Assembly: GCF_000236805.1 (NCBI RefSeq)
Contig: NZ_AGFX01000048.1
Coordinates: 1-64,000, forward strand
Direction: 5' to 3'
Length of the DNA: 64,000 bases
DNA from: Paenibacillus peoriae KCTC 3763
GTDB lineage: Bacteria; Bacillota; Bacilli; Paenibacillales; Paenibacillaceae
Below, piece after piece: positions 55,932-64,000 of this stretch. Within the stretch, counting starts at the first letter, position 1. Each line of letters opens with the position of its first letter. The notes under the pieces were generated by a model. It did not search any database. It saw only the letters and a list, made by a program, of their open reading frames with translations, and was not told the origin of the DNA. The position numbers and the translations under genes were made by a program.

Positions 55932-56618
55932 TTATGTCAGGCTCCGCTCCTCTATACCACGCTGCGCGCGGGTATTCGGTCGTTTCACATTGTTGAGCAC
56001 TACGCCCAAAATGCGCGCCTTCACTCGTTCTAAATGGGCTTTCGCTTTCTTAACGACATCCTTTTTGACCTTCCCTGCCTGTACGACCAAAATGACACCA
56101 TCACACATGGCACTTACAATGAGTCCATCCGGAAAAGACAGCAATGGCGGCGTATCCATCAGGATCACGTCATAATGTTCTTTTAACTCAACCAGCAGAG
56201 CCTTCATTTTGCGGGAGCTGAGCATTTCGGATGGATTGGGCGGGTTCGGCCCGGCTGTAATCGCATGCAGTTGGTCAATCCCGGTTTCCTGAACCACATC
56301 CTGCCACGCCTGTTGATTGGCAAGTACCCGAGTCAGTCCCGTATGATTGAGCAAACCAAACATATGATGCAAGGAGGAGCGACGCAAATCCATATCCATA
56401 ACCAGCACCTTTTTTCCCTCTTGCGCATAGGTTACAGCCAAATTACTAATCGTGACCGTCCTGCCCTCTCCCGCCTGAGCAGACGCCACCATCATAACCT
56501 CAATCGGCTCGTCTACAGAGGAAAACTGGATGTTTGTGCGAAGCATACGATATTCCTCCGAAACGAAAGACTGGGCATGCAGGGATGTGACCAGCTGATT
56601 ATTGATTAATCGCGGCAT
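55932..56618 (-). CDS. CpsD/YwqD-like BY-kinase with altered P-loop
   Basis: 228 residues from ATG 56618 (AGGTGAAGG upstream). Walker A' VLVMDMDLRRSS and Walker B VILMDTPPLL are normal. The P-loop reads SAQAGEGRTVTISNLAV, with Arg where the family has Lys. The C-terminus ends RAQRGIEERSLT with no tyrosine cluster. It may thus act as a partner or regulator of chain length rather than a normal autokinase. Overlaps the chain-length protein gene. Confidence 0.88.
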   Translation of the reverse strand: MPRLINNQLVTSLHAQSFVSEEYRMLRTNIQFSSVDEPIEVMMVASAQAGEGRTVTISNLAVTYAQEGKKVLVMDMDLRRSSLHHMFGLLNHTGLTRVLANQQAWQDVVQETGIDQLHAITAGPNPPNPSEMLSSRKMKALLVELKEHYDVILMDTPPLLSFPDGLIVSAMCDGVILVVQAGKVKKDVVKKAKAHLERVKARILGVVLNNVKRPNTRAQRGIEERSLT

Positions 56619-57348
56619 ATTGTCCTTCACCTACCTGTTTAGGAGTTGTAGTGGAGCTGTCAGAGCGTTTATCTTCTTTTTTCATTTTCGTAATCAAGGA
56701 CAGAGTCGGCAGGCCCAGTTCTTTTTCAATATCCTCCTCATTTTTAAAGGTGTCATCCAATACCTCCAGTAAGAATGCCAAGCCTATACCCAGCAACAAG
56801 GAGATGGCAAAGGCAATAAACATCTGTACAGCGGGGTTACTGTTCACAGGAATTGCCGGGTCAGTCAAATTGGCTTCACTTAAAATCGTGACATTGTCCA
56901 TTTTCATGATAGAGGGAATTTGTCGTTTGAATACTTTGACTACCGCATTGACGGTTTTCACAGCCTTCGTATACGATAAGTCGCGAACTGTCACATCCAT
57001 GACCTGTGAATCACCGGCGGTGTTCACTCTTAATTTTTGCGCCAGAACTGTCGGAGTAACCTTAAGATCGGGGAAGCTGACGACCACCTGATCCATAATC
57101 GCCGAGGAGATCATGATTTGCTTATAGGAGTTCGTTAAGGCTATGTTCGTTTGTACGACACTGTAATCGACGACACCTGCACGATCCGGCCGAGGTGTCT
57201 GGTTGATAATCAGTTTGGCGGTCGCTTCATAGACCAGAGGGGTAAAGTATACATTTTTGATCCCTACTACAGCACACACCAGCAATACGATACTTCCAAT
57301 CAACCACATTTTTTTTCGAATCACACGGATATATTCTTTTAACTGCAC
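56599..57348 (-). CDS. Chain-length determinant (Wzz/CapA-like), 249 aa
   Basis: A GTG start at 57348 after GGGGAGG is chosen; the longer frame to 57474 lacks a ribosome site. Two membrane helices (about 16-36 and 168-190) flank an extracytoplasmic Wzz domain (AKLIINQTPRPDRAG, Pro-rich NLTDPAIPVNSNPAV before helix two). It is the modulator that pairs with the BY-kinase encoded next and sets polymer length. First gene of the EPS operon. Confidence 0.92.
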   Translation of the reverse strand: MQLKEYIRVIRKKMWLIGSIVLLVCAVVGIKNVYFTPLVYEATAKLIINQTPRPDRAGVVDYSVVQTNIALTNSYKQIMISSAIMDQVVVSFPDLKVTPTVLAQKLRVNTAGDSQVMDVTVRDLSYTKAVKTVNAVVKVFKRQIPSIMKMDNVTILSEANLTDPAIPVNSNPAVQMFIAFAISLLLGIGLAFLLEVLDDTFKNEEDIEKELGLPTLSLITKMKKEDKRSDSSTTTPKQVGEGQYAAINQ

Positions 57349-57591
57349 AAGACCAGACCTCCCCTGATTGACTTTTTTTCGATGTGATAATGCTTGTACT
57401 GATCCTCTGCATAATGGGGAAAAGAACGATGCATGAGCCTCTAATCTATAGTAAAATGTTATATAATAGCGCATAGAAGGTCTAGCCAGCGAATAAGCAC
57501 AAATGCTTGATCAGGTGGCCTGTTAAGGTATATAAACCATGACATATGTGAATACTATGAAACAGGGATACGTTATGTAACTCACATTACT
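57349..57591 (-). other. Leader of the EPS operon
   Basis: About 240 untranslated bases between promoter and first gene. It contains a nested hairpin (GGCCA ... AAGCAtttgTGCTT ... TGGC) around 57485-57525 but no T-run. No known leader motif was recognised. Confidence 0.4.
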
Positions 57592-57620
57592 AATTTATGA
57601 TACAAATTGTATCTTGTCAA
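57592..57620 (-). promoter_or_regulatory. Promoter of the EPS operon with embedded operator
   Basis: On the minus strand TTGACA (57615-57620), 17 bases, TAAATT (57592-57597). The spacer holds the perfect dyad GATACAATTTGTATC (57599-57613). It differs from the lasso promoter by a single base over 29. A second, degenerate site (GATACGTTATGTAAC, 57567-57581) lies 32 bases downstream. It also lies just upstream of the divergent Xre gene, so autoregulation is likely. Confidence 0.85.
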
Positions 57621-57666
57621 GTGTAAATTTGCACCTTTCTTAACCTTGCATGCAGGAGGAAATCAG

Positions 57667-58035
57667 ATGAATTATGGAAACCGCATCGCTGAATTACGGG
57701 AGCATAAGGGATTAAAACAAGAGGAACTAGCGCAATCCCTAGGAATTACGCGGGCGGCTCTTTCTCACTATGAAAAAAATAGACGCAAGCCAGACTTTGA
57801 GATCCTGAACAAGCTGGCTGATATTTTCGGTGTAACGATTGATTACTTGGTGGGACGCACGAGCCATCCTGCAACCATTTTGGATTCAGATGTGAAGGAA
57901 TTTGTAGATCAACTGGAGTTGTCTGATGAGGATATTCTGCAACGTTTCAACCTGACGATTGACGGACGCACCTTATCTGAGGAAGAAGCCAAGCGCTTTA
58001 TCGCGTTTGTCCGTATGGAACGAATGATGAAATAA
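57667..58035 (+). CDS. Xre family transcriptional regulator (likely EPS and lasso repressor)
   Basis: 122 residues from ATG 57667 (AGGAGG upstream). The HTH domain (5-60) includes LKQEELAQSLGITRAALSHYEK with the recognition helix near 28-38, followed by FEILNKLADIFGVTIDYLVGR. The C-terminal 55 residues are acidic and helical and could mediate dimerisation or bind a partner. The gene is divergent from the EPS operon, with the 15-bp dyad between them, and a copy of that dyad stands at the lasso promoter. No ligand domain is present. Confidence 0.9.
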   Translation: MNYGNRIAELREHKGLKQEELAQSLGITRAALSHYEKNRRKPDFEILNKLADIFGVTIDYLVGRTSHPATILDSDVKEFVDQLELSDEDILQRFNLTIDGRTLSEEEAKRFIAFVRMERMMK

Positions 58036-58040
58036 GGAAG

Positions 58041-58075
58041 ACGGCCGGCGCTTCATGACTAGTGCCGGCGGTCGA
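58041..58075. other. Inverted repeat after the Xre gene
   Basis: GAC-GCCGGC and GCCGGC-GTC arms (about 10 bases, one mismatch) surround a 14-base loop. No T-run follows, so terminator function is uncertain. Confidence 0.45.
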
Positions 58076-58081
58076 AAGGAT

Positions 58082-58264
58082 TTACACGTGTTTGTCCTTC
58101 CGGTACTTGGTTATGTTGGCGTCGCTCTCTAGCCATTCCGGCATCGTGATGCCACATTGAAGCAAGATATCTCGGATGTCTAGGTGGATGACAGGCTTGT
58201 CTACTCTCCGTGTGTTGTTTCGCAAATGATGACTGTCCACCCTTGATTCTGTCTCCTTGTTCAT
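58082..58264 (-). CDS. Possible small protein, 60 aa, convergent to Xre gene
   Basis: The frame starts MNKETESRVDSHHLRNN and continues VIHLDIRDILLQCGITMPEW, which looks like a folded helical protein. GAGGT lies 10 bases before the ATG. No family recognised. Its place beside the Xre gene makes an antirepressor conceivable, but there is no direct evidence. Confidence 0.35.
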   Translation of the reverse strand: MNKETESRVDSHHLRNNTRRVDKPVIHLDIRDILLQCGITMPEWLESDANITKYRKDKHV

Positions 58265-58584
58265 TCAGCATTAACCTCGCTTTATTATTCTTGTTCACCG
58301 GAAAACATTCCTTATCAACCATGTATGTATAGTTATGAACAAAACTATTATATATGAACACATACCTGCAATGCTGTCGTCTTATGGCGAGAATATTAAG
58401 GGAATTTCGTGTTTTTTTCTTTATTATACGTAATGTATTGCTAAATCAGAACGATTTGCTAATAAAAAAAGAACCTGTCAGGTCCTATATTTCCTGATGG
58501 GTTCTTATTTGCTTTTTTGCCAAGTCTCAGACAGATAGTTCCCTACTAAACCCTACCAAAGTCCTATACTGCCACGCGGTGTGA
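58265..58584. other. Intergenic region holding the terminator of the hydrolase genes
   Basis: About 320 AT-rich bases. The only clear element is the terminator at 58464-58506. No other structure seen. Confidence 0.5.
58464..58506 (-). terminator. Intrinsic terminator after the two glycoside hydrolase genes
   Basis: AAGAACC (58469-58475) pairs with GGTTCTT (58500-58506), with an inner CAGG/CCTG pairing. On the minus strand seven T follow. Confidence 0.85.
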
Positions 58585-60888
58585 TTAAGCGACCTCAGCA
58601 GCTTGAGATACCTCAGTGCCTCCGGTCGCTCGAACTTTATAAGCATAGTGGCCTCCAGCTTTCACCGTATGATCCGTATAGGTGCTTCCCGCTACTTGCG
58701 AGGCGATCACCTGATACGCCCCGTTCGTCCCGTCAGCACGCAGTACATCATACGAAGCTACACCTTCTGCCTGAAGCCAATCAATCTTTACCGCCCCATC
58801 CTGAACAGAGGCGGCTTTTACCCCTGTCGGGGCTGAAGCTGTGGACTGATCTGTACTCTTCAGTTCCAAAATATATTGCACCGATTCACCAGGACCCAGC
58901 TTTTCTTCAAAATCAAGGGCAGGTGAAGCCTTGAGTCCCGATATGGAACGCTGTGCCTGGCTGTAGGTAGCGCCAGCTCCAAAACGCTCGCCGGTGTACA
59001 CACCGGCCTTCGGCATCGTTACTCGTACGCGAATGGTCTGTGCTGAATCCTCAAAATTCACCAGATTCACCAGCAATTTGTCCGAGGTAGCGCCGCTGCC
59101 TGCCAGCGGTTTAAGCTTGGACGTGTCCACTGCACGAACATAGACCATCTTATCCTTGGTATCCTCTCGATTCAGCACCGTATAAGTCAGCGGTTTGCCG
59201 TGGGTGGCATACGCCAGGCTCAAGCGTCTCATGATCTTTACACGACTGTCCTGTCCTTGCCCGAACGGATAGATCTCTGTGCTTGCCGGGTTGTGGTTTT
59301 GCAGATCAAAGCCGGTTTTAAACAGCGTATAATCCTTATAAAACGCAGCATGCTGGATAAACATATCAGCAAACCCGATTTGTGAACGCATAATCCGGTC
59401 AAAGGCGGCTGCTTGTGGCTGACTAGCCCCGTATTCAGGGTTGTCCCGATGCGTTTCGTTCGTACCGAACTCCGTGTTCAGCATCTTCTTTGCCAGCCCG
59501 TTGCTCGAACCGCCAAAGGTTTTCAGATTTTGAACGAAGCTGCCTCCGCTCTCTTCGTTATAAGATTCGCCATAGGCATGTCCGTTGGTCAGGTCGGTGA
59601 CGTCCTCCAGCTGCTTACGCTGCGCCGGATCTCGTTCCCATCCATCCGGATCACCGCATTTGAGCGTGCCCCCAGCTTGATTTTTGCAAGCCTTGGTGGA
59701 GTACGTAGGCCAATAGGCCCAGCCTGGCGCTACGCTTTTGAGATGCGGTGCCAATTGCTTGCCTTCCGTGTTCAACCACTTGGCCACAGCCAGATTGACT
59801 GCCTTCGAGCGATTAAACAACCCGGGTTCGTTATCTACTTCAAAATATTGAAGGTATGAACCATATTTTTTTACATAATCACGCAATTTTTGCTTGGCCG
59901 TCTCCGGTAATGAACCATCCTTTTGCAGCTTGATATCACCCGTATATAAGTACAACGCAGACGATTGCATATTATACTGCTTCAGCGTTTGATAGTAATC
60001 ATCCACGTCTGTACATGCCTTGCTCACATTACTGGCACAGGTGACCCTCATGACATTGCCGCTATAAGCAATTCCCAGCCATTTGAGAACGTATGGTAAA
60101 TGCTTAACTGCACCCTGATCATAATAAAATTCTTTATTGTTCACATTCGTTCCGGTCAGTATATATTTACCATGTATCGGTTCGGTTGCAGGTGAAGCTA
60201 ACGTCTCCAAGCTCAAGTCATCCCAAGTCCACCACACATTTTTATCTTCTGCAGAGGAGCAGTATAGGCAGCGCGCTGTCTTTAGCTTGAGTACGTTAAC
60301 ACCGCTTTGCAATTGCTCTTTAGGGATATACAGCTCATAGTTGCTTTTGTAATTATATGCACTGCCTGTACCGGAAACCCCGGCGATCTGAATAATACCG
60401 GACAGCTGATGATTTGAAAATACAGCCATTTGCGGAACAGCTTTGCCTGCATCCAAAATTCGTACACGGAATATCATCCCATTGGGAGGAACTTGATCCA
60501 GCTTGTACTGGAGCGACAGTTCAGGATTCATGGACGCATTCAAGCCGGGAGGAATATCCCCACTGCCCAGCAATACAGGAGCCGTTGTATTCTCTGTTAC
60601 AGACATCACTGCCGATGCTCCTTTAGCAGACGTCCCGCTAGAGGCAGCGACTGCAGAAATGTCGACACTGTTTCTATCGACCAGCCCTTTAAATTCCGCT
60701 GAAGAGTCATCCCTCTGACCCAGCCTCCATACTGGACTGGCTGCCGTTACTTTATCCGTCTGCAGTTCTATGCTCCCTGAAGGCGTGTAAATCAACCAAG
60801 CAATCAGCGCTATAGCTGCGACTCCCAAAAGCCCGGATAATACTGCCGTATACCTGTGGGTCAACCATTTTTTCATCATATAATCCAC
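58585..60888 (-). CDS. Membrane-anchored glycoside hydrolase-like protein with FN3, 767 aa
   Basis: One N-terminal membrane helix (about 13-33) without a clear cleavage site. A beta-rich domain (about 85-235) leads to a TIM-barrel (about 240-580) with YFEVDNEPGLF (likely acid/base Glu) and MLNTEFGTNETH (likely nucleophile Glu), as in clan GH-A. A beta-sandwich (590-680) and one FN3 domain (685-765) follow. Family and substrate are not assigned; the EPS made by this locus is a plausible one. GTG 60888 or ATG 60879. It follows the GH26 gene by 39 bases. Confidence 0.75.
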   Translation of the reverse strand: MDYMMKKWLTHRYTAVLSGLLGVAAIALIAWLIYTPSGSIELQTDKVTAASPVWRLGQRDDSSAEFKGLVDRNSVDISAVAASSGTSAKGASAVMSVTENTTAPVLLGSGDIPPGLNASMNPELSLQYKLDQVPPNGMIFRVRILDAGKAVPQMAVFSNHQLSGIIQIAGVSGTGSAYNYKSNYELYIPKEQLQSGVNVLKLKTARCLYCSSAEDKNVWWTWDDLSLETLASPATEPIHGKYILTGTNVNNKEFYYDQGAVKHLPYVLKWLGIAYSGNVMRVTCASNVSKACTDVDDYYQTLKQYNMQSSALYLYTGDIKLQKDGSLPETAKQKLRDYVKKYGSYLQYFEVDNEPGLFNRSKAVNLAVAKWLNTEGKQLAPHLKSVAPGWAYWPTYSTKACKNQAGGTLKCGDPDGWERDPAQRKQLEDVTDLTNGHAYGESYNEESGGSFVQNLKTFGGSSNGLAKKMLNTEFGTNETHRDNPEYGASQPQAAAFDRIMRSQIGFADMFIQHAAFYKDYTLFKTGFDLQNHNPASTEIYPFGQGQDSRVKIMRRLSLAYATHGKPLTYTVLNREDTKDKMVYVRAVDTSKLKPLAGSGATSDKLLVNLVNFEDSAQTIRVRVTMPKAGVYTGERFGAGATYSQAQRSISGLKASPALDFEEKLGPGESVQYILELKSTDQSTASAPTGVKAASVQDGAVKIDWLQAEGVASYDVLRADGTNGAYQVIASQVAGSTYTDHTVKAGGHYAYKVRATGGTEVSQAAEVA

Positions 60889-60927
60889 TCTCTCTCCTCA
60901 AAATTTTTGACCGGGAAAGAGAATCTA

Positions 60928-62529
60928 TTAAGGAAGAAACAAAGCGTTACCGGGAACAACCGCTTTCGCTTCATGCTGACTTTCCCACATCAGACGTGCC
61001 ATCGCGTCGCCTTTTTCATCATAGTATTCAACTTTTAAATCTGCCATTTTCCCCGCCTGCAAGGTGATAGTGCCCTTACGCTCTGTCCAGCTTTGTTTGA
61101 ACCAGCTATCAATAATCAGCTTGTCGTCTACCCAAACACGGATACCATCGTCGGATATCGTTGTAAATGTATAGGTCTCACTATATTGAGGCCTTATTTT
61201 ACCGGTCCAGCGAACCGAGAACTGATCAGCGTTCACCTTGGCATCAGCTGCGGCAGCACGCCAGTTGTAGTCCAGCTTGCTATCTGTACGGACCAGAGCA
61301 GCACTGCCATCCAGATTCATGTTGTTAAAATATTCACCCCGCAGTCCGTTCGCATAAACTATATCCGGAACAGAAGGAGGGGCCGGGGCCGGTGGAACGA
61401 TCACGACTGGCGGAGCCGGGATAGGCGCATTTTGCCCTCCATCCGGTAGGGTCGGTACATCTCCCCCGGGTTGTTGAATGGCTGCCAATCCATTTTTCAC
61501 ACCATCTCGCGTCAAGCTCCTCGAATCATTCATATAATCCTGAATTTGGTCCGTTGTGTTATTATCGGTGAGCATATTGCCCCAAGTCATGGAATACACC
61601 CATTTGGGCTGAGCCTGTAGTACCTCGGAGCTTGGCATCTCACCATGTTCCCCGATGGCAATCGGCTTATTCCCTGCCAATCCGAGCAGTTCTTCATAAT
61701 GACTTTGTTTAAAATCATTGTTGTAAATGTCTACAGCCAGGATGTCCACCTTGTCATCTCCCGGATATTTAGGGGTATACGGAAAGGTGTACGAATTAGG
61801 AGCATTCGGGCTCCATACCCACAGCAGATTGTTCAATTGATGTGTGTTTACAAAACGGTCATACATGATATTCCATAGCTGATTGAAATTGTTTTTGTTT
61901 CCCCACCAGAACCAGTCACCATTCATTTCGTGATAAGGTCTCCATAAAACCGGAACACCCGCATCACGAAGCTGCTTTAACGTTACAGCGACCTGATCCA
62001 GATCGGCAATGAGGAGGTCGTATTGCGCAGTGCCTGGCGTCACGTATTTATTGAACTCCGTCTGACTTACTTTCGCCTGCACATTGGCCCAACTCTGTGG
62101 TCTCCCCGGCAGCGCTTCATGAAAAGTCATCGTCACAATGCCACCGGATCTGCTCCAGTGGATAGCGCTATCGACGACATTTTTACGTTGTTCTGCTTCC
62201 GTATCGGCAGATTGGCCAGAGATAGCTCCCATCTCATAGCCGTGCACACCCACATACGACTGACTGATTTTTTGGACCTTGTTATTTAATTCATCCGGAC
62301 TTTCCAAATAATCATGCTGACCGGTGATTATTTTTTTCCCCGAGATGCTGAGTAAATAGCTGTATAGTTCACGGGCCTGAGTAGAAGCGTCCGAACTAAC
62401 AGGCTGTAATGCAGCGGCATTCGCCACGGACAGGGATTCACCAAAACCGACGGGCAACAAAGAAAAAAGCATAACTACGGGGAGTGCATGACGTATCAGT
62501 CGATACAGAGGAAAAAAATCGAATCTCAC
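60928..62529 (-). CDS. Secreted GH26 endo-mannanase-like enzyme with PA14 domain
   Basis: 533 residues from GTG 62529; the longer frame runs into the riboswitch. A signal peptide (to about residue 38) is followed by a GH26 catalytic domain with WRPYHEMNGDWFWWG (acid/base Glu) and KPIAIGEHGEMP (nucleophile Glu). After a Pro-rich linker (about 380-410) comes a PA14 domain (NGLRGEYFNNMNLDGS ... VWVDDKLIIDSW). GH26 enzymes cut beta-1,4-mannans; here the EPS itself may be the target. AAAGGAAG precedes the GTG. Confidence 0.92.
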   Translation of the reverse strand: MRFDFFPLYRLIRHALPVVMLFSLLPVGFGESLSVANAAALQPVSSDASTQARELYSYLLSISGKKIITGQHDYLESPDELNNKVQKISQSYVGVHGYEMGAISGQSADTEAEQRKNVVDSAIHWSRSGGIVTMTFHEALPGRPQSWANVQAKVSQTEFNKYVTPGTAQYDLLIADLDQVAVTLKQLRDAGVPVLWRPYHEMNGDWFWWGNKNNFNQLWNIMYDRFVNTHQLNNLLWVWSPNAPNSYTFPYTPKYPGDDKVDILAVDIYNNDFKQSHYEELLGLAGNKPIAIGEHGEMPSSEVLQAQPKWVYSMTWGNMLTDNNTTDQIQDYMNDSRSLTRDGVKNGLAAIQQPGGDVPTLPDGGQNAPIPAPPVVIVPPAPAPPSVPDIVYANGLRGEYFNNMNLDGSAALVRTDSKLDYNWRAAAADAKVNADQFSVRWTGKIRPQYSETYTFTTISDDGIRVWVDDKLIIDSWFKQSWTERKGTITLQAGKMADLKVEYYDEKGDAMARLMWESQHEAKAVVPGNALFLP

Positions 62530-62544
62530 TTTTGCTCTTCCTTT

Positions 62545-62622
62545 CGGTAGCCAGGCTGCCATCCCCACGGAAGGCCCTTTAGCTTTGCGTACCTACCTTT
62601 CGACAGGGCTGCGTTTATCGTT
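62545..62622 (-). promoter_or_regulatory. Cyclic-di-GMP class I riboswitch (GEMM)
   Basis: In the minus-strand leader of the GH26 gene: a GAAA-capped stem (CCTGTC GAAA GGTAGG) joined to TACGCAAAGCTA, then GGGCC, then ATGGCAGCC and TGGCTACCG. The ACGCAAAGC, AYGGCAGCC and closing YTACCG blocks and the tetraloop are the conserved marks of the class I c-di-GMP aptamer. It ends only 15 bases before the start codon, so the ribosome site AAGGAAG lies at its 3' edge, which suggests translational control. Confidence 0.88.
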
Positions 62623-62778
62623 GGAAGGAGTTTGGATTCCTTCTTACCCTAAGTATCGACTTTTTTTTACCAAAATTTAATAGGTAATGTGCATGAGTTT
62701 ACAGATTTTCGCGCATTTTCGACAGTCTGGGCTATAAATATTCATCAATTCGTCTTTTTTTCATTTTTATGAAGAAAT

Positions 62779-64000
62779 TTATGAAATAAATTGGTGACGA
62801 GAAATATCATTCCAATTCATGCAAAAACGTACAATATCCTCCTCGACCAGCTCAGACCCCGTCTGCACCTCAATCAAATCCACATCGGTCACGGCCAAAA
62901 TGCTATGCTTCGTTCCTTCAGGAATGCGCACGACATCACCAGCCTTCACCTTGTGCAGCTTTTCATTCAAAATAACTTCCGCTTCACCACTGATAATGGT
63001 CCAGATTTCACTGCGTTTGAAATGCAGCTGGTAGCTGATATTTTTACCTTTGTGCACGCGGATTCGTTTGGTCAGCACTTCGTTGCCTTCATCGTACTTT
63101 ACATAATCCACAACCCGATACTGCCCCCAACGGCGCTCCTCGTACATCGGGCGCTGATCATGAGCCTTAAGCACTTCCTTAATGCGTGGGCTTTCCGCCT
63201 TGTTGGTCACAAGAATGCCGTCCGGGCTGGCGGCAACAATGAGATCATTCGTCCCGATAATCGCCACAGGAATATCCAGCTCGTTAATGAGACTTGTGTT
63301 GACGCAATCCTCCGTTACTACCCCTCTACCCACTTGCTGATTGGACATTTCCTCTGTGAGCGTATTCCAGGTTCCGAGATCCTTCCAGAATCCATCATAC
63401 GGAAGAACCACAATGTTCTTCTCCTTCTCGACTACTTCATAGTCAAAGCTGATTTTTTCCAGAGATGCGTATTGCTTTTGCATTTCTTCATAGTTCAGCG
63501 GTAAACCCTTGGCTGCCAAGATATCAAGCAAATAGCTTAATTTGAATGCAAAAACCCCGCAGTTCCATAGAGCATTGCGTTCAATTAGACGCTCCGCCTG
63601 CTCACGGTCGGGTTTCTCTTGAAAATGGCTCACTTCGCGGTAGCCTGTGCTACCTTGGGTGGCATCGTTTTTCGGAATAATATAACCATATTTCTCAGAT
63701 GGATAGGAAGGGACGACCCCAATTAATGCAAGCTTGCCTTCACTCTCCTGAAGTGTGTGCTCCAACTGGGCGACTGTCGCAAAGAAAGCATCCTCTACAT
63801 AAGGATCTACAGGCAATATAGCAATAATTTCATCAGGTGAAACACCAGCGATGGAATATAGATAAGTCGCTGTCAGCGCAATTGCAGGAAAGGTATCTCT
63901 ACGTTCCGGCTCAACAATGATACGTGTATTATGTCCGACCTGACTCTGGATCATTTCGACCTGTGCTCTCCCTGTCGCAATGAACGAGGACTCAGATAAT
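62779..64000 (-). CDS. manC: Mannose-1-phosphate guanylyltransferase (partial, 5' end outside window)
   Basis: The frame stays open to the right edge (FIATGRAQVEMI upstream of the first internal ATG), so the N-terminal GGSGTRLWP-type loop lies outside. Visible are EPERRDTFPAIALTA, ILPVDPYV, EKYGYIIP and the NCGVFAFK region of the nucleotidyltransferase, then a C-terminal cupin (RVHKGKNISYQLHFKRSEIW ... VRIPEGTKHSI) as in bifunctional ManC/AlgA. It makes GDP-mannose, the substrate of GMD encoded at 53163. Confidence 0.93.
   Translation of the reverse strand, partial: LSESSFIATGRAQVEMIQSQVGHNTRIIVEPERRDTFPAIALTATYLYSIAGVSPDEIIAILPVDPYVEDAFFATVAQLEHTLQESEGKLALIGVVPSYPSEKYGYIIPKNDATQGSTGYREVSHFQEKPDREQAERLIERNALWNCGVFAFKLSYLLDILAAKGLPLNYEEMQKQYASLEKISFDYEVVEKEKNIVVLPYDGFWKDLGTWNTLTEEMSNQQVGRGVVTEDCVNTSLINELDIPVAIIGTNDLIVAASPDGILVTNKAESPRIKEVLKAHDQRPMYEERRWGQYRVVDYVKYDEGNEVLTKRIRVHKGKNISYQLHFKRSEIWTIISGEAEVILNEKLHKVKAGDVVRIPEGTKHSILAVTDVDLIEVQTGSELVEEDIVRFCMNWNDISRHQFIS

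Noticed and set aside
58059-58361. 100-codon minus-strand frame overlapping the 60-codon frame
   Set aside because: No ribosome site and a composition like untranslated DNA. The 60-codon frame in another phase is the better candidate.
62530-62568. N-terminal extension of the GH26 protein
   Set aside because: These codons overlap the riboswitch 3' end. The GTG at 62529 has the ribosome site and begins a proper signal peptide.
62718-62724. Spo0A box upstream of the GH26 gene
   Set aside because: A single perfect 7-mer, which is expected several times by chance in 64 kb, with no paired site or shared context.

Overview
The window reads as chromosome of a Paenibacillus, most like the P. polymyxa group. 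The evidence is a Bacillus-type order of groES-groEL, tatA/tatC, moaC, an ABC-F ATPase and tsaD-rimI-tsaB-tsaE, an H-type small acid-soluble spore protein, several SLH-domain surface proteins, a paeninodin-type lasso peptide locus and a large fucose-type exopolysaccharide (EPS) locus. No rRNA, tRNA, CRISPR array or intact insertion sequence was seen.

Layout. 1-4280: AT-rich accessory stretch with one unknown protein, two small secreted proteins preceded by perfect Spo0A-box sequences, a discoidin/FN3 surface protein, and phage debris (frameshifted holin, integrase C-terminus). 4300-15950: housekeeping block (groESL with CIRCE, Tat translocase, moaB/moaC, 5-FTHF cyclo-ligase, ABC-F, t6A genes, isochorismatase-like hydrolase), with a cluster of DnaA boxes between the ABC-F gene and tsaD. 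16000-25910: two SLH surface proteins and a hybrid histidine kinase with a REC-BTAD (SARP-like) response regulator. Both SLH genes are preceded by a duplicated terminator-plus-promoter cassette whose direct repeats fit SARP promoter geometry. 26170-36970: sspH, ku and a stand-alone LigD-type polymerase, with a complete lasso peptide cluster on the opposite strand lodged between ku and the polymerase. The 43-aa precursor gene lies at 33227-33358. 37000-43950: YitT, cardiolipin synthase, an M23 peptidase/bactofilin pair, an ABC-2 transporter and a membrane protein. 44090-64000: EPS locus (LCP transferase, UDP-glucose dehydrogenase, glycosyltransferases, flippase, GDP-mannose to GDP-fucose enzymes, priming transferase, chain-length proteins, an Xre regulator, two glycoside hydrolases, manC running off the right edge).

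How it works together (inference). The lasso cluster and the EPS operon start from almost identical promoters, each with the 15-bp dyad GATACAATWTGTATC filling the space between -35 and -10. An Xre-type regulator gene is divergent from the EPS promoter, so one repressor may switch both matrix production and lasso peptide production. The secreted GH26 enzyme next to the EPS genes carries a class I cyclic-di-GMP riboswitch in its leader. ManC, GMD and fucose synthase form a complete route from mannose-1-phosphate to GDP-fucose. No Wzy-type polymerase was recognised.
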